Counted from the stretch's first letter, positions 10,036 to 20,106 are shown. The stretch: 64,000 nucleotides of DNA from an uncultured Bacteroidota bacterium (GCA_903919075.1 CAIXGR010000097.1:1-64000), one strand, 5' to 3'. The notes: generated by a model not told the origin, from the letters alone. A program made the numbers and translations.

Positions 10036-11097
10036 TCAGAAAGCCAAAAATGCTTGTATTCTTTCTTGAGCTAATGTGTTCAAATACGCGGAATACTCCA
10101 GGCATTTTTGCGAAAGAACTTCCTTTTTAGTAAGCACCTCTACAGCTTTCTGGTAAACAAAATACGGGTCATCTCCGCCTTCAACAACAAATAGGTTTTT
10201 CAGTTCGCTATTGTAATCAAAAAAAGAGCTGGTATAACCTGAAAGGCACGGCACCCCCTGCGAAATACTTTCGGAACAAACCTGACCGCCGGAAGCCTCA
10301 CTAAAAGTAACATGGAAGTTTAAATCCATGCTTCCCAATGTTTTTATAAAGGTGTCGTGATTTAATTGGCCGTGTGCCACAATCCTGTTGCCGGCATCTA
10401 AATATCCCAGTTCGCTTGCATCGCTAACATGCACTACCGAATTTTCAATCATCAAGGCTGCCATTACCTGGGTGTGCAAATTTTTTCTGAAAGAATTATT
10501 TACCAGAACCCCGACATGAAGCTTGCCATCGTTATACTTTTGAATGCCCTTTACCGGCTCAGGGTTTATATATATTAACTCGAACGAGCGAACGCCAAAA
10601 AGTTTTTCAAAAGCCTGGCCGAATCCTTTTTTAGCAAAGCCAATTTTGTCAAGTTTTTTTTGTTTAGAAAGCTTGACCATGCCATTCATGCTTGCCAGGG
10701 TAGTTTTATTTCCTGAAAGCTCTGCCGGAAAACCATGAAATATTAACCCAACTTTTACTTGTGGTTGCGCTTCTTTTATGCTTTGTATAAAGTTTTCGAA
10801 ATATGGTGGAAAGCCATTGAATAATAGCTGGGCAAATTTCAAACCGGTAATTTCTTTAATTAAAATATCCAGTTCCTTATCATTAAATACACTATGCGAA
10901 TAATAATGCGATAAGCTTATAAAATTATTGGCGAACATAGATTTACCACCATTATAAACCCCAAGCCAGGCATAGCCGGTAGGATGCGGCGACAATACAG
11001 CGATATCACTTTTTTGCCTTAGTGCTTTAAATGACGCAATAAGTTTATCCAGTTCAACTTTATTATCCTTTTTAAAAAGGTGTTTTAGTAGTTTCAT
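10036..11097 (-). CDS. glycosyltransferase-like protein
   Basis: about 353 aa from MKLLKHLFKK; VLVNNSFRKNLHTQVMAAL, HVTFSEASGGQVCSESISQGVPCLSGYTSSFF resembles a GT-B donor-binding half. Operon context. Confidence 0.65.
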   Translation of the reverse strand: MKLLKHLFKKDNKVELDKLIASFKALRQKSDIAVLSPHPTGYAWLGVYNGGKSMFANNFISLSHYYSHSVFNDKELDILIKEITGLKFAQLLFNGFPPYFENFIQSIKEAQPQVKVGLIFHGFPAELSGNKTTLASMNGMVKLSKQKKLDKIGFAKKGFGQAFEKLFGVRSFELIYINPEPVKGIQKYNDGKLHVGVLVNNSFRKNLHTQVMAALMIENSVVHVSDASELGYLDAGNRIVAHGQLNHDTFIKTLGSMDLNFHVTFSEASGGQVCSESISQGVPCLSGYTSSFFDYNSELKNLFVVEGGDDPYFVYQKAVEVLTKKEVLSQKCLEYSAYLNTLAQERIQAFLAF

Positions 11098-11104
11098 TTG
11101 CGCT

Positions 11105-11956
11105 TCAATTGTTTTTAATCCGAATGGCAAAGGTTAAATTTTTTATTGCTACAGCCGGGTAACTCCAAATTAATTTTGCTATCAGCTGCAAATTTAAACG
11201 CTTTGCATCATTGCACTTTTCAAGAAACCTTTTCATAGCAAAGGTTTCCAGATCGTTTTTTTCAGTAACATTGATTACAGCTACAGAAAGCGGAAGCCTT
11301 TCGCGGAATCTTTCATGAAATATAAATGTTTCGTCAATCCAGGCTGTTCCAAAATTTCCGGCAGACAGGTGTTCGATAAAAATATCATGGCATACTACAA
11401 GCCGGTATTTTTCTAAAACCCTGATTGAAATATCTAAGTCGTAATAATGAAACCCGCGAATATTCTTTTCATCGAAATTAAATTCCTGCCAAACATTTTT
11501 TCGCATCATTAAACACAGTCCATCAATAGTAACTGTGTCGGAAAGATTTTTCGTTGCGTCGCTCTTAACTACATAGTCAATCAAATTTCCGCCTTTATCC
11601 TTCGACTTCATATTCGCCCTGCGGTACGAATGCGGAATATCTATCCACGCCGAAGTGACTTTTGCTTTGTAGGTTCCGCCGCAAATACCCACTATTCCAA
11701 TGGTTTCATCGCTTAAAACGCTGGCAATTGCTTTCCCCCAATCTGCGGTATGAAAAAGAATGTCCTCATGCAAAAAGCAAAGTATATCATATCGCGCTCT
11801 TTTTGCGGCTTCATTATATACTTCGCAAATTGGTGCGCTTTTAATCCGGTTATCTATAGCTAATATCTCATGCTCAACGCCAATGGTGGCGGCAATGTTT
11901 TCGGTGCATTGCTTACAAAGCGTTTCGTTTAATGAGCAGATTATTATTGAAATCAT
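11105..11956 (-). CDS. glycosyltransferase family 2-like
   Basis: 283 aa; MISIIICSLNE..., AIDN, FLHEDILFHTADWG. Confidence 0.75.
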   Translation of the reverse strand: MISIIICSLNETLCKQCTENIAATIGVEHEILAIDNRIKSAPICEVYNEAAKRARYDILCFLHEDILFHTADWGKAIASVLSDETIGIVGICGGTYKAKVTSAWIDIPHSYRRANMKSKDKGGNLIDYVVKSDATKNLSDTVTIDGLCLMMRKNVWQEFNFDEKNIRGFHYYDLDISIRVLEKYRLVVCHDIFIEHLSAGNFGTAWIDETFIFHERFRERLPLSVAVINVTEKNDLETFAMKRFLEKCNDAKRLNLQLIAKLIWSYPAVAIKNLTFAIRIKNN

Positions 11957-11982
11957 ATTACCAGAACCACCTTACTATTAAA

Positions 11983-13086
11983 TCAATTCTTCAAGTTGCG
12001 TAAAAAATTTATAAAACCCGATGGGAAAAGATAAAGTTTTATTAGCAAACCGGGATAAGTAAAAAGCGCTTTTAAAAAATTATCTTCTGTGGCTACATTA
12101 ATACACTGGCGCGCTTCTTTATACTTCCGGTTTTCGTAAAAAAAGTAGGGGGATTTTTTAAAATATAAACTGAGCAGCTTTTTGCGGTTGATAGCTGCAT
12201 TAACCAAAAACTTTTGGGGGTGCAATGCCGCAGGCAAATTATTTTTTTCACGAAATGCCTGTAACAAATACGCGGGTGCATCTAAAGAATATAAAATAGA
12301 ATAACGAACTACATTTTTATCCTTCTCAAACAAATCAATTGACACCGTAGTTTTTGAGCTTTCGTGTATTCGGAAAGAAGATAAAATTTGGGTGGTTTCT
12401 TTAAAATGAGCTTGTGTAAAGGCAAGAAGAAACTTTTTCAAAAGCTCAAAATCCATAGTATAGTGCAGCGCTTCATTTACAGCACCCAGGCTTTTTACTT
12501 TATCCAAATCAAAAAATGTAGCGGGCTGGTTCATTTTATGATGAAAGATGCTATCCTCGGTAGTGCTTTTCAATTCGATACCATTATCAACTTTCAAAGG
12601 CTTCTCGCTTTCGGAAGAAAAGAAAATACAATGACCCGAAAGTGCATCCAGGTTGTTTTTTGAAAACTCATAGCCAACACAAAAAAGTGCATCTTTTTGA
12701 AAATAATCGTCGGAGTTTATCCAGTTAAAAATTTTACCGGTGGCTTTATTAATCCCTTTATTAATAGCGTTGCTTTGCCCTTTATCCTTTTCGCTTACCC
12801 AGTAGCTTATCCAAGGTTCATACTTTTTAATTATCTCAACAGTGTTGTCGGTACTGCCACCATCAATAACAATGTATTCTAAGTTTGGATAATTTTGAAG
12901 TAGTACCGCACGAATAGTTTCTTCAATATAAATGCCTTGATTATAAGAAGGGGTGATGATGCTAATTTTAGGGTAAGTTGTACCGGCATCATAAATTGAT
13001 GGCGAAGTTTCTTCCGTCCAGGGCCAACCGGTTTTTCCTTCCGGTGGCTTAGGTAAATCATTAATCAGGCCTTTAGTATTGCTCAT
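11983..13086 (-). CDS. glycosyltransferase family 2
   Basis: 367 aa; KISIITPSYNQGIYIEETIRAVLLQNYPNLEYIVIDGGSTDNTVEII, WINSDD. Confidence 0.92.
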   Translation of the reverse strand: MSNTKGLINDLPKPPEGKTGWPWTEETSPSIYDAGTTYPKISIITPSYNQGIYIEETIRAVLLQNYPNLEYIVIDGGSTDNTVEIIKKYEPWISYWVSEKDKGQSNAINKGINKATGKIFNWINSDDYFQKDALFCVGYEFSKNNLDALSGHCIFFSSESEKPLKVDNGIELKSTTEDSIFHHKMNQPATFFDLDKVKSLGAVNEALHYTMDFELLKKFLLAFTQAHFKETTQILSSFRIHESSKTTVSIDLFEKDKNVVRYSILYSLDAPAYLLQAFREKNNLPAALHPQKFLVNAAINRKKLLSLYFKKSPYFFYENRKYKEARQCINVATEDNFLKALFTYPGLLIKLYLFPSGFINFLRNLKN

Positions 13087-13089
13087 TAT

Positions 13090-13917
13090 TTATGCAATGT
13101 AAGGTTTCCAGAAATCAAAATCATATTTCAACCAGGCATGAACCCCAAATGGCAGCTGATTTTTATTTAGAGCAAGCATTCTTTTGGGCTGGCATTCAAA
13201 AGCAAAGGCTATGGCCTCTTCGGCCCTTGCTACTTTAAACGACGGAACTATTTCAACCGCATGGAATGCCCAATAGTGGTCTTCATTAAGTTGAAACTTA
13301 CTTCGCTCAAAATTCGAATTGTTTCTGAAGCCCATCATTTTTAAAAGCATTACCGGTATTCGAATAAAAAAAGAAGCTGCGTTTAATTTTTGATACTCTT
13401 CAAAGACTTTTGCCGGAGATTCCATGATTTTATATGTGCGCAGCACTTTTAAAAAATCGGGGATGTTTCGCAAAGAAAACCCGCCGTTACCCGCCATCTC
13501 CATAAAACCCGATTCGCTGGTGCTTTTATCTTGACCTTTGAACCAAGGCGCGCCTATGTACGAAAAGCCCTTATCGCACCACTGCATTAGTTCATCTTTA
13601 AAAACATAAGCATCTAACTGATAAAGGAGCACGTAATTATACTCTTCAAACTTTGCGTAAAACGCTGGCGATAATAAAAGTTTATTGTATCCGCTTACTG
13701 ATTCGAAGTAGTTATTATTAAAAGTGATAAACTTGAAATTCTTAACCCCGCTATCGCTACAAGTTTTACTGTAGTATGTGGTAGATAAATTATCGGGGCA
13801 AGCAAAAATGATGGGGTATGTGCCCAAAACGGATAAGCATTGCTGCAATGATTTTTTTTCATTGTCATCAATCTGTTCTTTATATATAGGAATAACTACC
13901 GCAACAGGGCTGCTCAT
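13090..13917 (-). CDS. DUF5672-like protein (putative glycosyltransferase)
   Basis: 275 aa; VVIPIYKE..., YVLLYQLDAYVF..W...GFSYIGAPWF, GNGGFSLRN. Confidence 0.8.
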   Translation of the reverse strand: MSSPVAVVIPIYKEQIDDNEKKSLQQCLSVLGTYPIIFACPDNLSTTYYSKTCSDSGVKNFKFITFNNNYFESVSGYNKLLLSPAFYAKFEEYNYVLLYQLDAYVFKDELMQWCDKGFSYIGAPWFKGQDKSTSESGFMEMAGNGGFSLRNIPDFLKVLRTYKIMESPAKVFEEYQKLNAASFFIRIPVMLLKMMGFRNNSNFERSKFQLNEDHYWAFHAVEIVPSFKVARAEEAIAFAFECQPKRMLALNKNQLPFGVHAWLKYDFDFWKPYIA

Positions 13918-13938
13918 AATTTTTTATGCCACATTAAT

Positions 13939-14859
13939 TTAAATACGGTCTTTAAGTTGTTGTGATAAAAGACTTAAGGCCACTAAATCAAACTTTGCTA
14001 ATTTAAAATAAGACCTGAATATATTGCTAAATGAAGTGGGGGCATTGTAGCTAAATTGACTGTGAAAGTAGTTTATTATATCCTTTTTTTCGGCGCTTGA
14101 AAATTGAATGCGCGAAAAAACATCTTCTATTATACGGGTGTATTCGTAATAATTCAAACCCTCTTTTTCGCTTTTGCTGCGCACATTTTCTTTGTGCATT
14201 CTGAAATAATTCAAACATTCGGCTTTGTACGCTACATCCGAGCCGATAAGCAGCTTAATCCAAAAATTCCAGTCGCCGTTTAATTTATAGGTCTCATCGG
14301 GGCCGCCGGTTTTTTCTTTTACGCTTTTCCTGAAAAGCACAGCGCTTGCATTCGGAATAACGTTTCGGTACACCATGAATTTCTTTACTTCTTCGGTGCC
14401 GGATTCAATAAAATCATGTTGCCATTTTTGGGCATCTAGCTTCTCGGTCAATTTATTCCATGTTCCTTTAATCGCGCCGTCTTCGTCAATATTATAAGAT
14501 TGTGTATAGGCAACAGATACATTTTTGTTTGCATCCAATACAGGAACAAGCGTTGCCAAAAAATCTTTATGTGCCACATCATCACTCTCCGCTATCCAAA
14601 TATATTCGCCAGTGCAAAGGTTCATGCCTTTGTTCCACTGTATAAAGCTGCTGCCGGAGTTGGTTTTATTAAATACAATTTCTTTAACCGAGGTATGATT
14701 CTCATATGTCGAAATAATTTCGCGGCTATTATCGGTTGAGCAATCGTCCAGCAAAATCAATTCAAAATCAGTAAAGGTTTGCGCCAGTACGGAATCAATT
14801 CTTTCGCGTAAGTAACGGGCGTGGTTATAATTGGGTATAATAACAGAAACCTTAGGCAC
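13939..14859 (-). CDS. glycosyltransferase family 2
   Basis: 306 aa; KVSVIIPNYNHARYLRERIDSVLAQTFTDFELILLDDCSTDNS, WIAESDDVAH. Confidence 0.93.
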   Translation of the reverse strand: MPKVSVIIPNYNHARYLRERIDSVLAQTFTDFELILLDDCSTDNSREIISTYENHTSVKEIVFNKTNSGSSFIQWNKGMNLCTGEYIWIAESDDVAHKDFLATLVPVLDANKNVSVAYTQSYNIDEDGAIKGTWNKLTEKLDAQKWQHDFIESGTEEVKKFMVYRNVIPNASAVLFRKSVKEKTGGPDETYKLNGDWNFWIKLLIGSDVAYKAECLNYFRMHKENVRSKSEKEGLNYYEYTRIIEDVFSRIQFSSAEKKDIINYFHSQFSYNAPTSFSNIFRSYFKLAKFDLVALSLLSQQLKDRI

Positions 14860-15820
14860 GGGTTGGTTTGGTTTTAAGTTTATGCGTAAAGTAATCTTTT
14901 ATTACGTTCATGGCTAAGCCAAAGTGATTTCTTTTTGGTTGAAAGCCAGAGCGCAAACAAAACATCATTGTTTTTAATTCAATCTTTAAGGTTTCGGCAG
15001 CATCGCCGTTTGTTCGGTACTCTCCGGCAATAGAAAGATACCGGTCGTATATGGCATTGCAAATTATTTGTTTGTATTCGGCAAATGGCTCAAGAATAAC
15101 CAACAAGCTTTTTATTTCTTTTTTATAATTCTCTACATGGCTTTTTGCGCCCCATTGACCTTGGCTATGCACGTGATAAACAGCCATGGTTTCAGGCAAA
15201 AACTTTATTTTCTTGTCCTTTACGGCCAGCAGATATAGCGCGAAATCGCCGGCACTCATTTTATAATACCAGTTTGGAAAATCTTTTACAAACGGATTTC
15301 GGTAAAACACTGAAGGGGTATGAATATAATTTCCGTTGGCTAAAAGATCTTTTATGGTTGTGGTATCTTTAGGTGTGCCTTCGTCGGCAGCATTAAAAAC
15401 TATTTCTTCATTCTCGGTAGTAACCGCAACTTTGTGATAGCACAGATTATAATCAGGATTTTGCTCTAAAAAATCGGCCTGCTTTTGAAGTTTGCTTTTA
15501 TCTGTCCAATAATCATCGCCCTCGCAAAAAGCCAGGTATTTTCCGGTGGCAGCCTTAACACATTCTATGGAATTATTTTTGCCGGGAAATTCTTTTGGGC
15601 CAAGATTTTTATTGTGAAAAAGTATTTTGAATTTGCCCGGATGCTTTATAACAATCTCCATTATTTTCTCCCGGTTACTATCGGTTGAAAAATCATCGCC
15701 TACTATTATCTCGAAATTAAAATTGGTTTGTTGCGCAACAATACCCTGCAGGCATTGCTGTATATATTTTTGGTGGTTGTATGTGGGAACAATAACGCTT
15801 ACTAAAATATTTGAAGACAT
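14852..15820 (-). CDS. glycosyltransferase family 2
   Basis: 322 aa; VSVIVPTYNHQKYIQQCLQGIVAQQTNFNFEIIVGDDFSTD, FCEGDDYW. Confidence 0.93.
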   Translation of the reverse strand: MSSNILVSVIVPTYNHQKYIQQCLQGIVAQQTNFNFEIIVGDDFSTDSNREKIMEIVIKHPGKFKILFHNKNLGPKEFPGKNNSIECVKAATGKYLAFCEGDDYWTDKSKLQKQADFLEQNPDYNLCYHKVAVTTENEEIVFNAADEGTPKDTTTIKDLLANGNYIHTPSVFYRNPFVKDFPNWYYKMSAGDFALYLLAVKDKKIKFLPETMAVYHVHSQGQWGAKSHVENYKKEIKSLLVILEPFAEYKQIICNAIYDRYLSIAGEYRTNGDAAETLKIELKTMMFCLRSGFQPKRNHFGLAMNVIKDYFTHKLKTKPTRA

Positions 15821-15951
15821 ATTGTATGATGCGGCGGCAAAAAAAACATCACATAAATATTTTATTCCATTTCACTTTTTGATGTCGCAGCTTTCAGGCA
15901 AATTTAAACAAAAACATGGTGCCTTTACAGGGTAAGCTATAGTGACAATAG

Positions 15952-16890
15952 TCATATTTTATTGCTAACGGCGTAACCAAACCCGTCTTTGCCGAAATCA
16001 TTGCCGTTGTAAATCATGTAAAACAGGCCTTGGTGTTCAAATACATGGCAATATTCCATCATCATACTATCCCAGCCGGTTTCAGATAATGCAATGCCGG
16101 TTTCATCGTATTTCTTCTGCCATTTAATTCCATCATCGGAAACAGCCAGGCCTATTTTATACCCGTGTTGGGCTGAGGTGCGGTAGTCTGTTGTATCGCG
16201 GTACGAAAAATACATTTGATATTTTCCACCGGCTTTTATTACACAGGGGCGGCCCAATGCTTTTGCGCGGTCATCATAATCTAAACAAACAATGCCTTGT
16301 TTATCCCAATGTATGCCATCATTTGATTCGGCGTATTTTACATGGTAACTTGGCTCGGGATATTTTTTGATTAGCTGCCATTGGGTGCACGATATATACC
16401 ACATGCGCCATTTACCGTTTTCGATAATTACATATGGCGCGGTATTGAAAAAAGGTTCTTCCAAGCTGCGGTCGCAAATGGGGGCGTTGCTGTAGCGTGT
16501 GAATGTTTTACCATCATCATCGCTAATAGCAAGGCCAATCGAAAGCCGGTAGGATACCGTTACCTGCGGGTTCCAGCCTATATAATACATGTATACCTGC
16601 TTGTTGTGTCTTATTACACAAGTGGGCATCATGCCGCTATCGTCAAAGGTTCCAAGTTCTCCTAATTCTAACAGGGGGCCTACCGGTGCATCCAAAAACT
16701 TAATGTCTCCGTTATTTATTTCGCAGTTGATATAATACGGCAAGGATTTGCCTGTGGCATTGCGAGAACTATAATAAATGCGGAATAAATTATCCTTTAT
16801 ATGAAACGCAAAGGGAATGCCGGCGTGGCTTTGTATGCCTTCTCTTTTATAATCGTTTATCTTAAATACCAGGCCCTTCTTGGTCCACAT
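15952..16890 (-). CDS. glycoside hydrolase-like five-bladed beta-propeller protein (GH43/GH130-like fold)
   Basis: about 312 aa from MWTKKGLVFK; repeated blades (YMYYIGWNPQ, WRMWYISCTQW, YQMYFSYRDT, FYMIYNGND) each followed by 'A.SDDGK.W'-like motifs. The ATG at 16890 directly follows the upstream stop; the longer ORF from 17019 reads through the neighbouring gene in another frame. Confidence 0.65.
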   Translation of the reverse strand: MWTKKGLVFKINDYKREGIQSHAGIPFAFHIKDNLFRIYYSSRNATGKSLPYYINCEINNGDIKFLDAPVGPLLELGELGTFDDSGMMPTCVIRHNKQVYMYYIGWNPQVTVSYRLSIGLAISDDDGKTFTRYSNAPICDRSLEEPFFNTAPYVIIENGKWRMWYISCTQWQLIKKYPEPSYHVKYAESNDGIHWDKQGIVCLDYDDRAKALGRPCVIKAGGKYQMYFSYRDTTDYRTSAQHGYKIGLAVSDDGIKWQKKYDETGIALSETGWDSMMMEYCHVFEHQGLFYMIYNGNDFGKDGFGYAVSNKI

Positions 16891-16891
16891 G

Positions 16892-17545
16892 CTACATGTT
16901 TTTGGTTGAGGCTTCGGATTTAACTGCGGGGTTTCCTTTATACATACTCCAAGGCTCGGTATTTCTTGTAATGCAGGCGGCCATGGCAACAAAGGTTCCT
17001 TCGGCAATAGTAAGGCCATCGCGTATACTGGCGTTTACACCGAAAAAAGTATAGGGCTCAATAACACAATGGCCCGATAATACTACATGCGAAGTAAATG
17101 TAACATGGTCTTTAATAACTCCGTGATGGCCGATGTGGTTACCGCTCCACAGCACTACGTTGTTACCAATTTCAGTAAACGGCTGAATGGTGTTGTCTTC
17201 AAGAATAAAGCAATTGTCGCCAATTTTATTTTTAAATGTGGTTGCCTTCGAGCTTATGTAGCTAATCATTTCGTAACCCTTAGCCTTAATTTGATGATAA
17301 ACATCGGCCCGCAGCTGGTTCATTTTGTTTGGCGCCATAGGGGCAAAAAACTTAACCTTTGAAGGGGGATATTTTTTTTCGATATCATCGAAAGGCAAAA
17401 TAGGCAAGCCCTTAAACTCACGTTTTTCGGGCATGTATTTTTCGTGCACCGAGAAAGCAATTACTTTATGCGGTGAATCGTTTTCGAGATAAAAGTGAGC
17501 CAGCTCTGCAAAATCCTGCACTCCAAAAATTATTATGTCGGCCAT
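16892..17545 (-). CDS. hexapeptide-repeat acyltransferase (NeuD-like)
   Basis: 217 aa; N-terminal IIIFGVQDFAELAHFYLE then left-handed beta-helix repeats (IGDNCFILEDNTIQPFTEIGNNVVLWSGNHIGHHGVIKDHV), YKGNPA. Confidence 0.85.
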   Translation of the reverse strand: MADIIIFGVQDFAELAHFYLENDSPHKVIAFSVHEKYMPEKREFKGLPILPFDDIEKKYPPSKVKFFAPMAPNKMNQLRADVYHQIKAKGYEMISYISSKATTFKNKIGDNCFILEDNTIQPFTEIGNNVVLWSGNHIGHHGVIKDHVTFTSHVVLSGHCVIEPYTFFGVNASIRDGLTIAEGTFVAMAACITRNTEPWSMYKGNPAVKSEASTKNM

Positions 17546-17579
17546 TGATTTATATTAATTTGTATTACTATCATTACTC

Positions 17580-17637
17580 ATCGCCTCATCCGACCTTGCT
17601 TCGCGCGGTCACCTTCTCCATTACATGAAGAAGGAAA
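17580..17637. repeat. REP-like intergenic element
   Basis: catcgcctcatccgaccttgcttcgcgcggtcaccttctccattacatgaagaagg; nested inverted arms GACC..GGTC and CCTTCT..AGAAGG; sits in an intergenic gap. Confidence 0.5.
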
Positions 17638-17645
17638 AATAAAAA

Positions 17646-18278
17646 CTATTTATAAATGTACGTAGTGTATTCGTATAATCCGTAATCGTTTCGTATAATA
17701 AAGTTTCTTGTTAGTTTCTTCGTAAGAAAATCAATCAGCAAATCTGCCGGTAAATGAAAAAGGTCTTCGCGCTCCCAATCTACCGCTTTTGACATTACAT
17801 TGAAGGCAACACCTTTTGAGGTAATGGCAAAAACTTTCTCGAGCAATTGCTGAAAGAATGCAAACATCTCATCGAAGGTCAATTCCCGCTTTTCGGTAAA
17901 AACGCCATTCATTACTACGTAATCAAATACCGGTAGCCCTTCGCTGCCTTTAAGCAAATCGGTGCAATAAAAATTTAATTGTGGGAATTTCGCTTTGCTT
18001 ACCTCAACAAATTTTGGAGAAATATCTAAGCCAGAGTATTCAATATTCTCAATTTTATTCGCAACAATATATTCGTATAAATGTGCGGTGCCACAGCCAA
18101 AATCGAGCAGCTTTACTTTCTCGCTTTTATCGTTCGCTACTCTTATAATATCCAACATTACCCGAAACCTTTTGTGCAGGTCGTTCATATTAGGCCAGTC
18201 GACACCCAAATGTGTATCGCCGTGTTTTTCCAAACACGATTCATAATGTTGCGCTATTAATTTGTACTTGTCTTTCAT
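17646..18278 (-). CDS. class I SAM-dependent methyltransferase
   Basis: 210 aa; VKLLDFGCGTAHLYEYIV, YSGLDISPKFVEVSKAKFP. Confidence 0.87.
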   Translation of the reverse strand: MKDKYKLIAQHYESCLEKHGDTHLGVDWPNMNDLHKRFRVMLDIIRVANDKSEKVKLLDFGCGTAHLYEYIVANKIENIEYSGLDISPKFVEVSKAKFPQLNFYCTDLLKGSEGLPVFDYVVMNGVFTEKRELTFDEMFAFFQQLLEKVFAITSKGVAFNVMSKAVDWEREDLFHLPADLLIDFLTKKLTRNFIIRNDYGLYEYTTYIYK

Positions 18279-18973
18279 ATTAATTCTACTTGCGCTAACT
18301 GGGTTTTAATTTCGGGCTTACTACAAAACATCATTACGTCTATTATTGATAAAGCCGGTACAAAAGGTTTGCCTAATTGTTTGTAGCTAATCTCTTTTGT
18401 TTTAATGAACGATAGCCTTATTCCTTTCGCATCGAAATTGCTTTTTGAATACAGCTCCATGCCACCTATCAAATTTACATATTCATTAGCGGCTTCCTGT
18501 ATGCAAATATCAATAATCCGCTCTTCAGCACGTAATTGTTGGTTGTGATATTTTTGCGATGATGGAATTATTACAGCGGTAATATCTAAAAATTCTGCAA
18601 TAAGTTTTATTGAATTGCCTACAAAATCCGAAAGATTGGGCTGCTGATTATAAATTATCTCCTTAACTAAAGGGAACACTTCGGCATAATAAGGCGCCTT
18701 CAAATAACTTTGTTGAATAGTTTTTATCAGCTTATCGCGCCATTTATCGCCGGCTTCAATATCAATATCTTTTATCAGTTTGTTCTGGCTGGCTTCTTTT
18801 AACGGAATGGTGAACGTGTGTGGCTCGCCATTAACTAAAATTCTGTTCCGGTTTATCCAGCCCTTGTTAATATAATTTACATCATCAAAAACAACAAATC
18901 TATCAACTGCATTTATTAATTGAATATAACCTATGTAAGGAAACAGGTAAGGCTGCATTACTGCAATTCTCAT
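18275..18973 (-). CDS. WbqC family protein
   Basis: 232 aa; MRIAVMQPYLFPYIGYIQLINAVDRFVVFDDVNYINKGWINRNRI. Confidence 0.9.
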   Translation of the reverse strand: MRIAVMQPYLFPYIGYIQLINAVDRFVVFDDVNYINKGWINRNRILVNGEPHTFTIPLKEASQNKLIKDIDIEAGDKWRDKLIKTIQQSYLKAPYYAEVFPLVKEIIYNQQPNLSDFVGNSIKLIAEFLDITAVIIPSSQKYHNQQLRAEERIIDICIQEAANEYVNLIGGMELYSKSNFDAKGIRLSFIKTKEISYKQLGKPFVPALSIIDVMMFCSKPEIKTQLAQVELI

Positions 18974-18982
18974 GGTTACATT

Positions 18983-20062
18983 TTATTTGAAAAACTTACT
19001 GATTAAGCCAGAAATATGCTTTACTTCCTGAATTGATAAATCATAATAAAAAGGAAGACTTAGCACGCGTAACGCAACATCATCTGAAACCTTGCACTGC
19101 ACTTTAGTTTTTAAATACGGCAATTGATTGAGCGACGGATAAAAATAACGGCGCGTGTTTACACCATTCTGCGCCAACATATCTTTTACTTCCAGCATTA
19201 TTTTTTCAGATTCAAATAACACGGGGAAGTAGGAATAATTGTATTCGAAATTTTTGGCGGGGATAACAGGATGCTCTAACGGCGCAGAGGATAAAAGTTT
19301 TTTATAGGTATTGTGCAGCTCCTTCCTTTTACGAACATTTTCGCCCATAAAATCAATAAGACACAGGCCCATGGCCGCGTGAAACTCGGAGTTTTTGGCA
19401 TTAATGCCCATACTTATATGTTCATCGCCTTTATGGCCGAAGGATTTAAGCAGCATTATTTCTTCGTGCAATTTCTTTTCGTGGCATGTTACCAAGCCGC
19501 CTTCAACCATGTGAAATAATTTGGTGCCGTGAAGGCTGCAAGTGGCAATATCGCCATACGACAAAAGCGATTTGCCATTGTAAACACAACCGAAGGCATG
19601 AGCGCCATCGTATATTACTTTAAGGTTATGCTTTTTTCCGATAGCTTCTATTGCTTCAACATTACATGGCAAGCCGTAAACGTGCGTGGCAAGTATAGCT
19701 GTAGTGCGCGGCGTAATTTTTTCTTCAATTAACGAAGCATCAATACAAAAATCGGTTTTATTAATGTCGCAAAAAACGGGTTGGCAGTTTTCCCATAGTA
19801 AAGCACCGGTAGTTGCCACGTATGAATATGGCGTGGTAATAACTTCGCCAGTTATATTAAAGGCTTTTATGGCCAACTGAATAGCGATGGTGCCATTGGA
19901 TACAACTTGTGTATAGTCAGACTTTAAATATTGATTGATTCTCTTTTCCAATTCAGTTAGCAAGGGGCCTTCGTTAGTAACCCAGTGCGTATCCCAAATT
20001 TTATTGAGATACTTTTGGTATTGCTCAATTGGAGGAAGATATACTTTGTTTACATTAATCAT
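18983..20062 (-). CDS. DegT/DnrJ/EryC1/StrS family aminotransferase
   Basis: 359 aa; TTPYSYVATTGALLWENCQPVFCDI, YDGAHAFG, HGTKLFHMVEGG (PLP lysine region). Confidence 0.92.
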   Translation of the reverse strand: MINVNKVYLPPIEQYQKYLNKIWDTHWVTNEGPLLTELEKRINQYLKSDYTQVVSNGTIAIQLAIKAFNITGEVITTPYSYVATTGALLWENCQPVFCDINKTDFCIDASLIEEKITPRTTAILATHVYGLPCNVEAIEAIGKKHNLKVIYDGAHAFGCVYNGKSLLSYGDIATCSLHGTKLFHMVEGGLVTCHEKKLHEEIMLLKSFGHKGDEHISMGINAKNSEFHAAMGLCLIDFMGENVRKRKELHNTYKKLLSSAPLEHPVIPAKNFEYNYSYFPVLFESEKIMLEVKDMLAQNGVNTRRYFYPSLNQLPYLKTKVQCKVSDDVALRVLSLPFYYDLSIQEVKHISGLISKFFK

Positions 20063-20106
20063 TTACAGCAGAATTATCGGCACAATTTATTTTATACCCG
20101 CACCGG

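Noticed and set aside
10036-10105. Long overlap between the deacetylase-GT fusion ORF and its upstream neighbour
   Set aside because: An artefact of taking the longest ORF; the internal ATG at 9988 removes the overlap.
16891-17019. Extended N-terminus of the beta-propeller ORF (MALLLPKEPLLPWPP...)
   Set aside because: It is the upstream acyltransferase gene read in another frame; the ATG at 16890 directly after that gene's stop is the better start.
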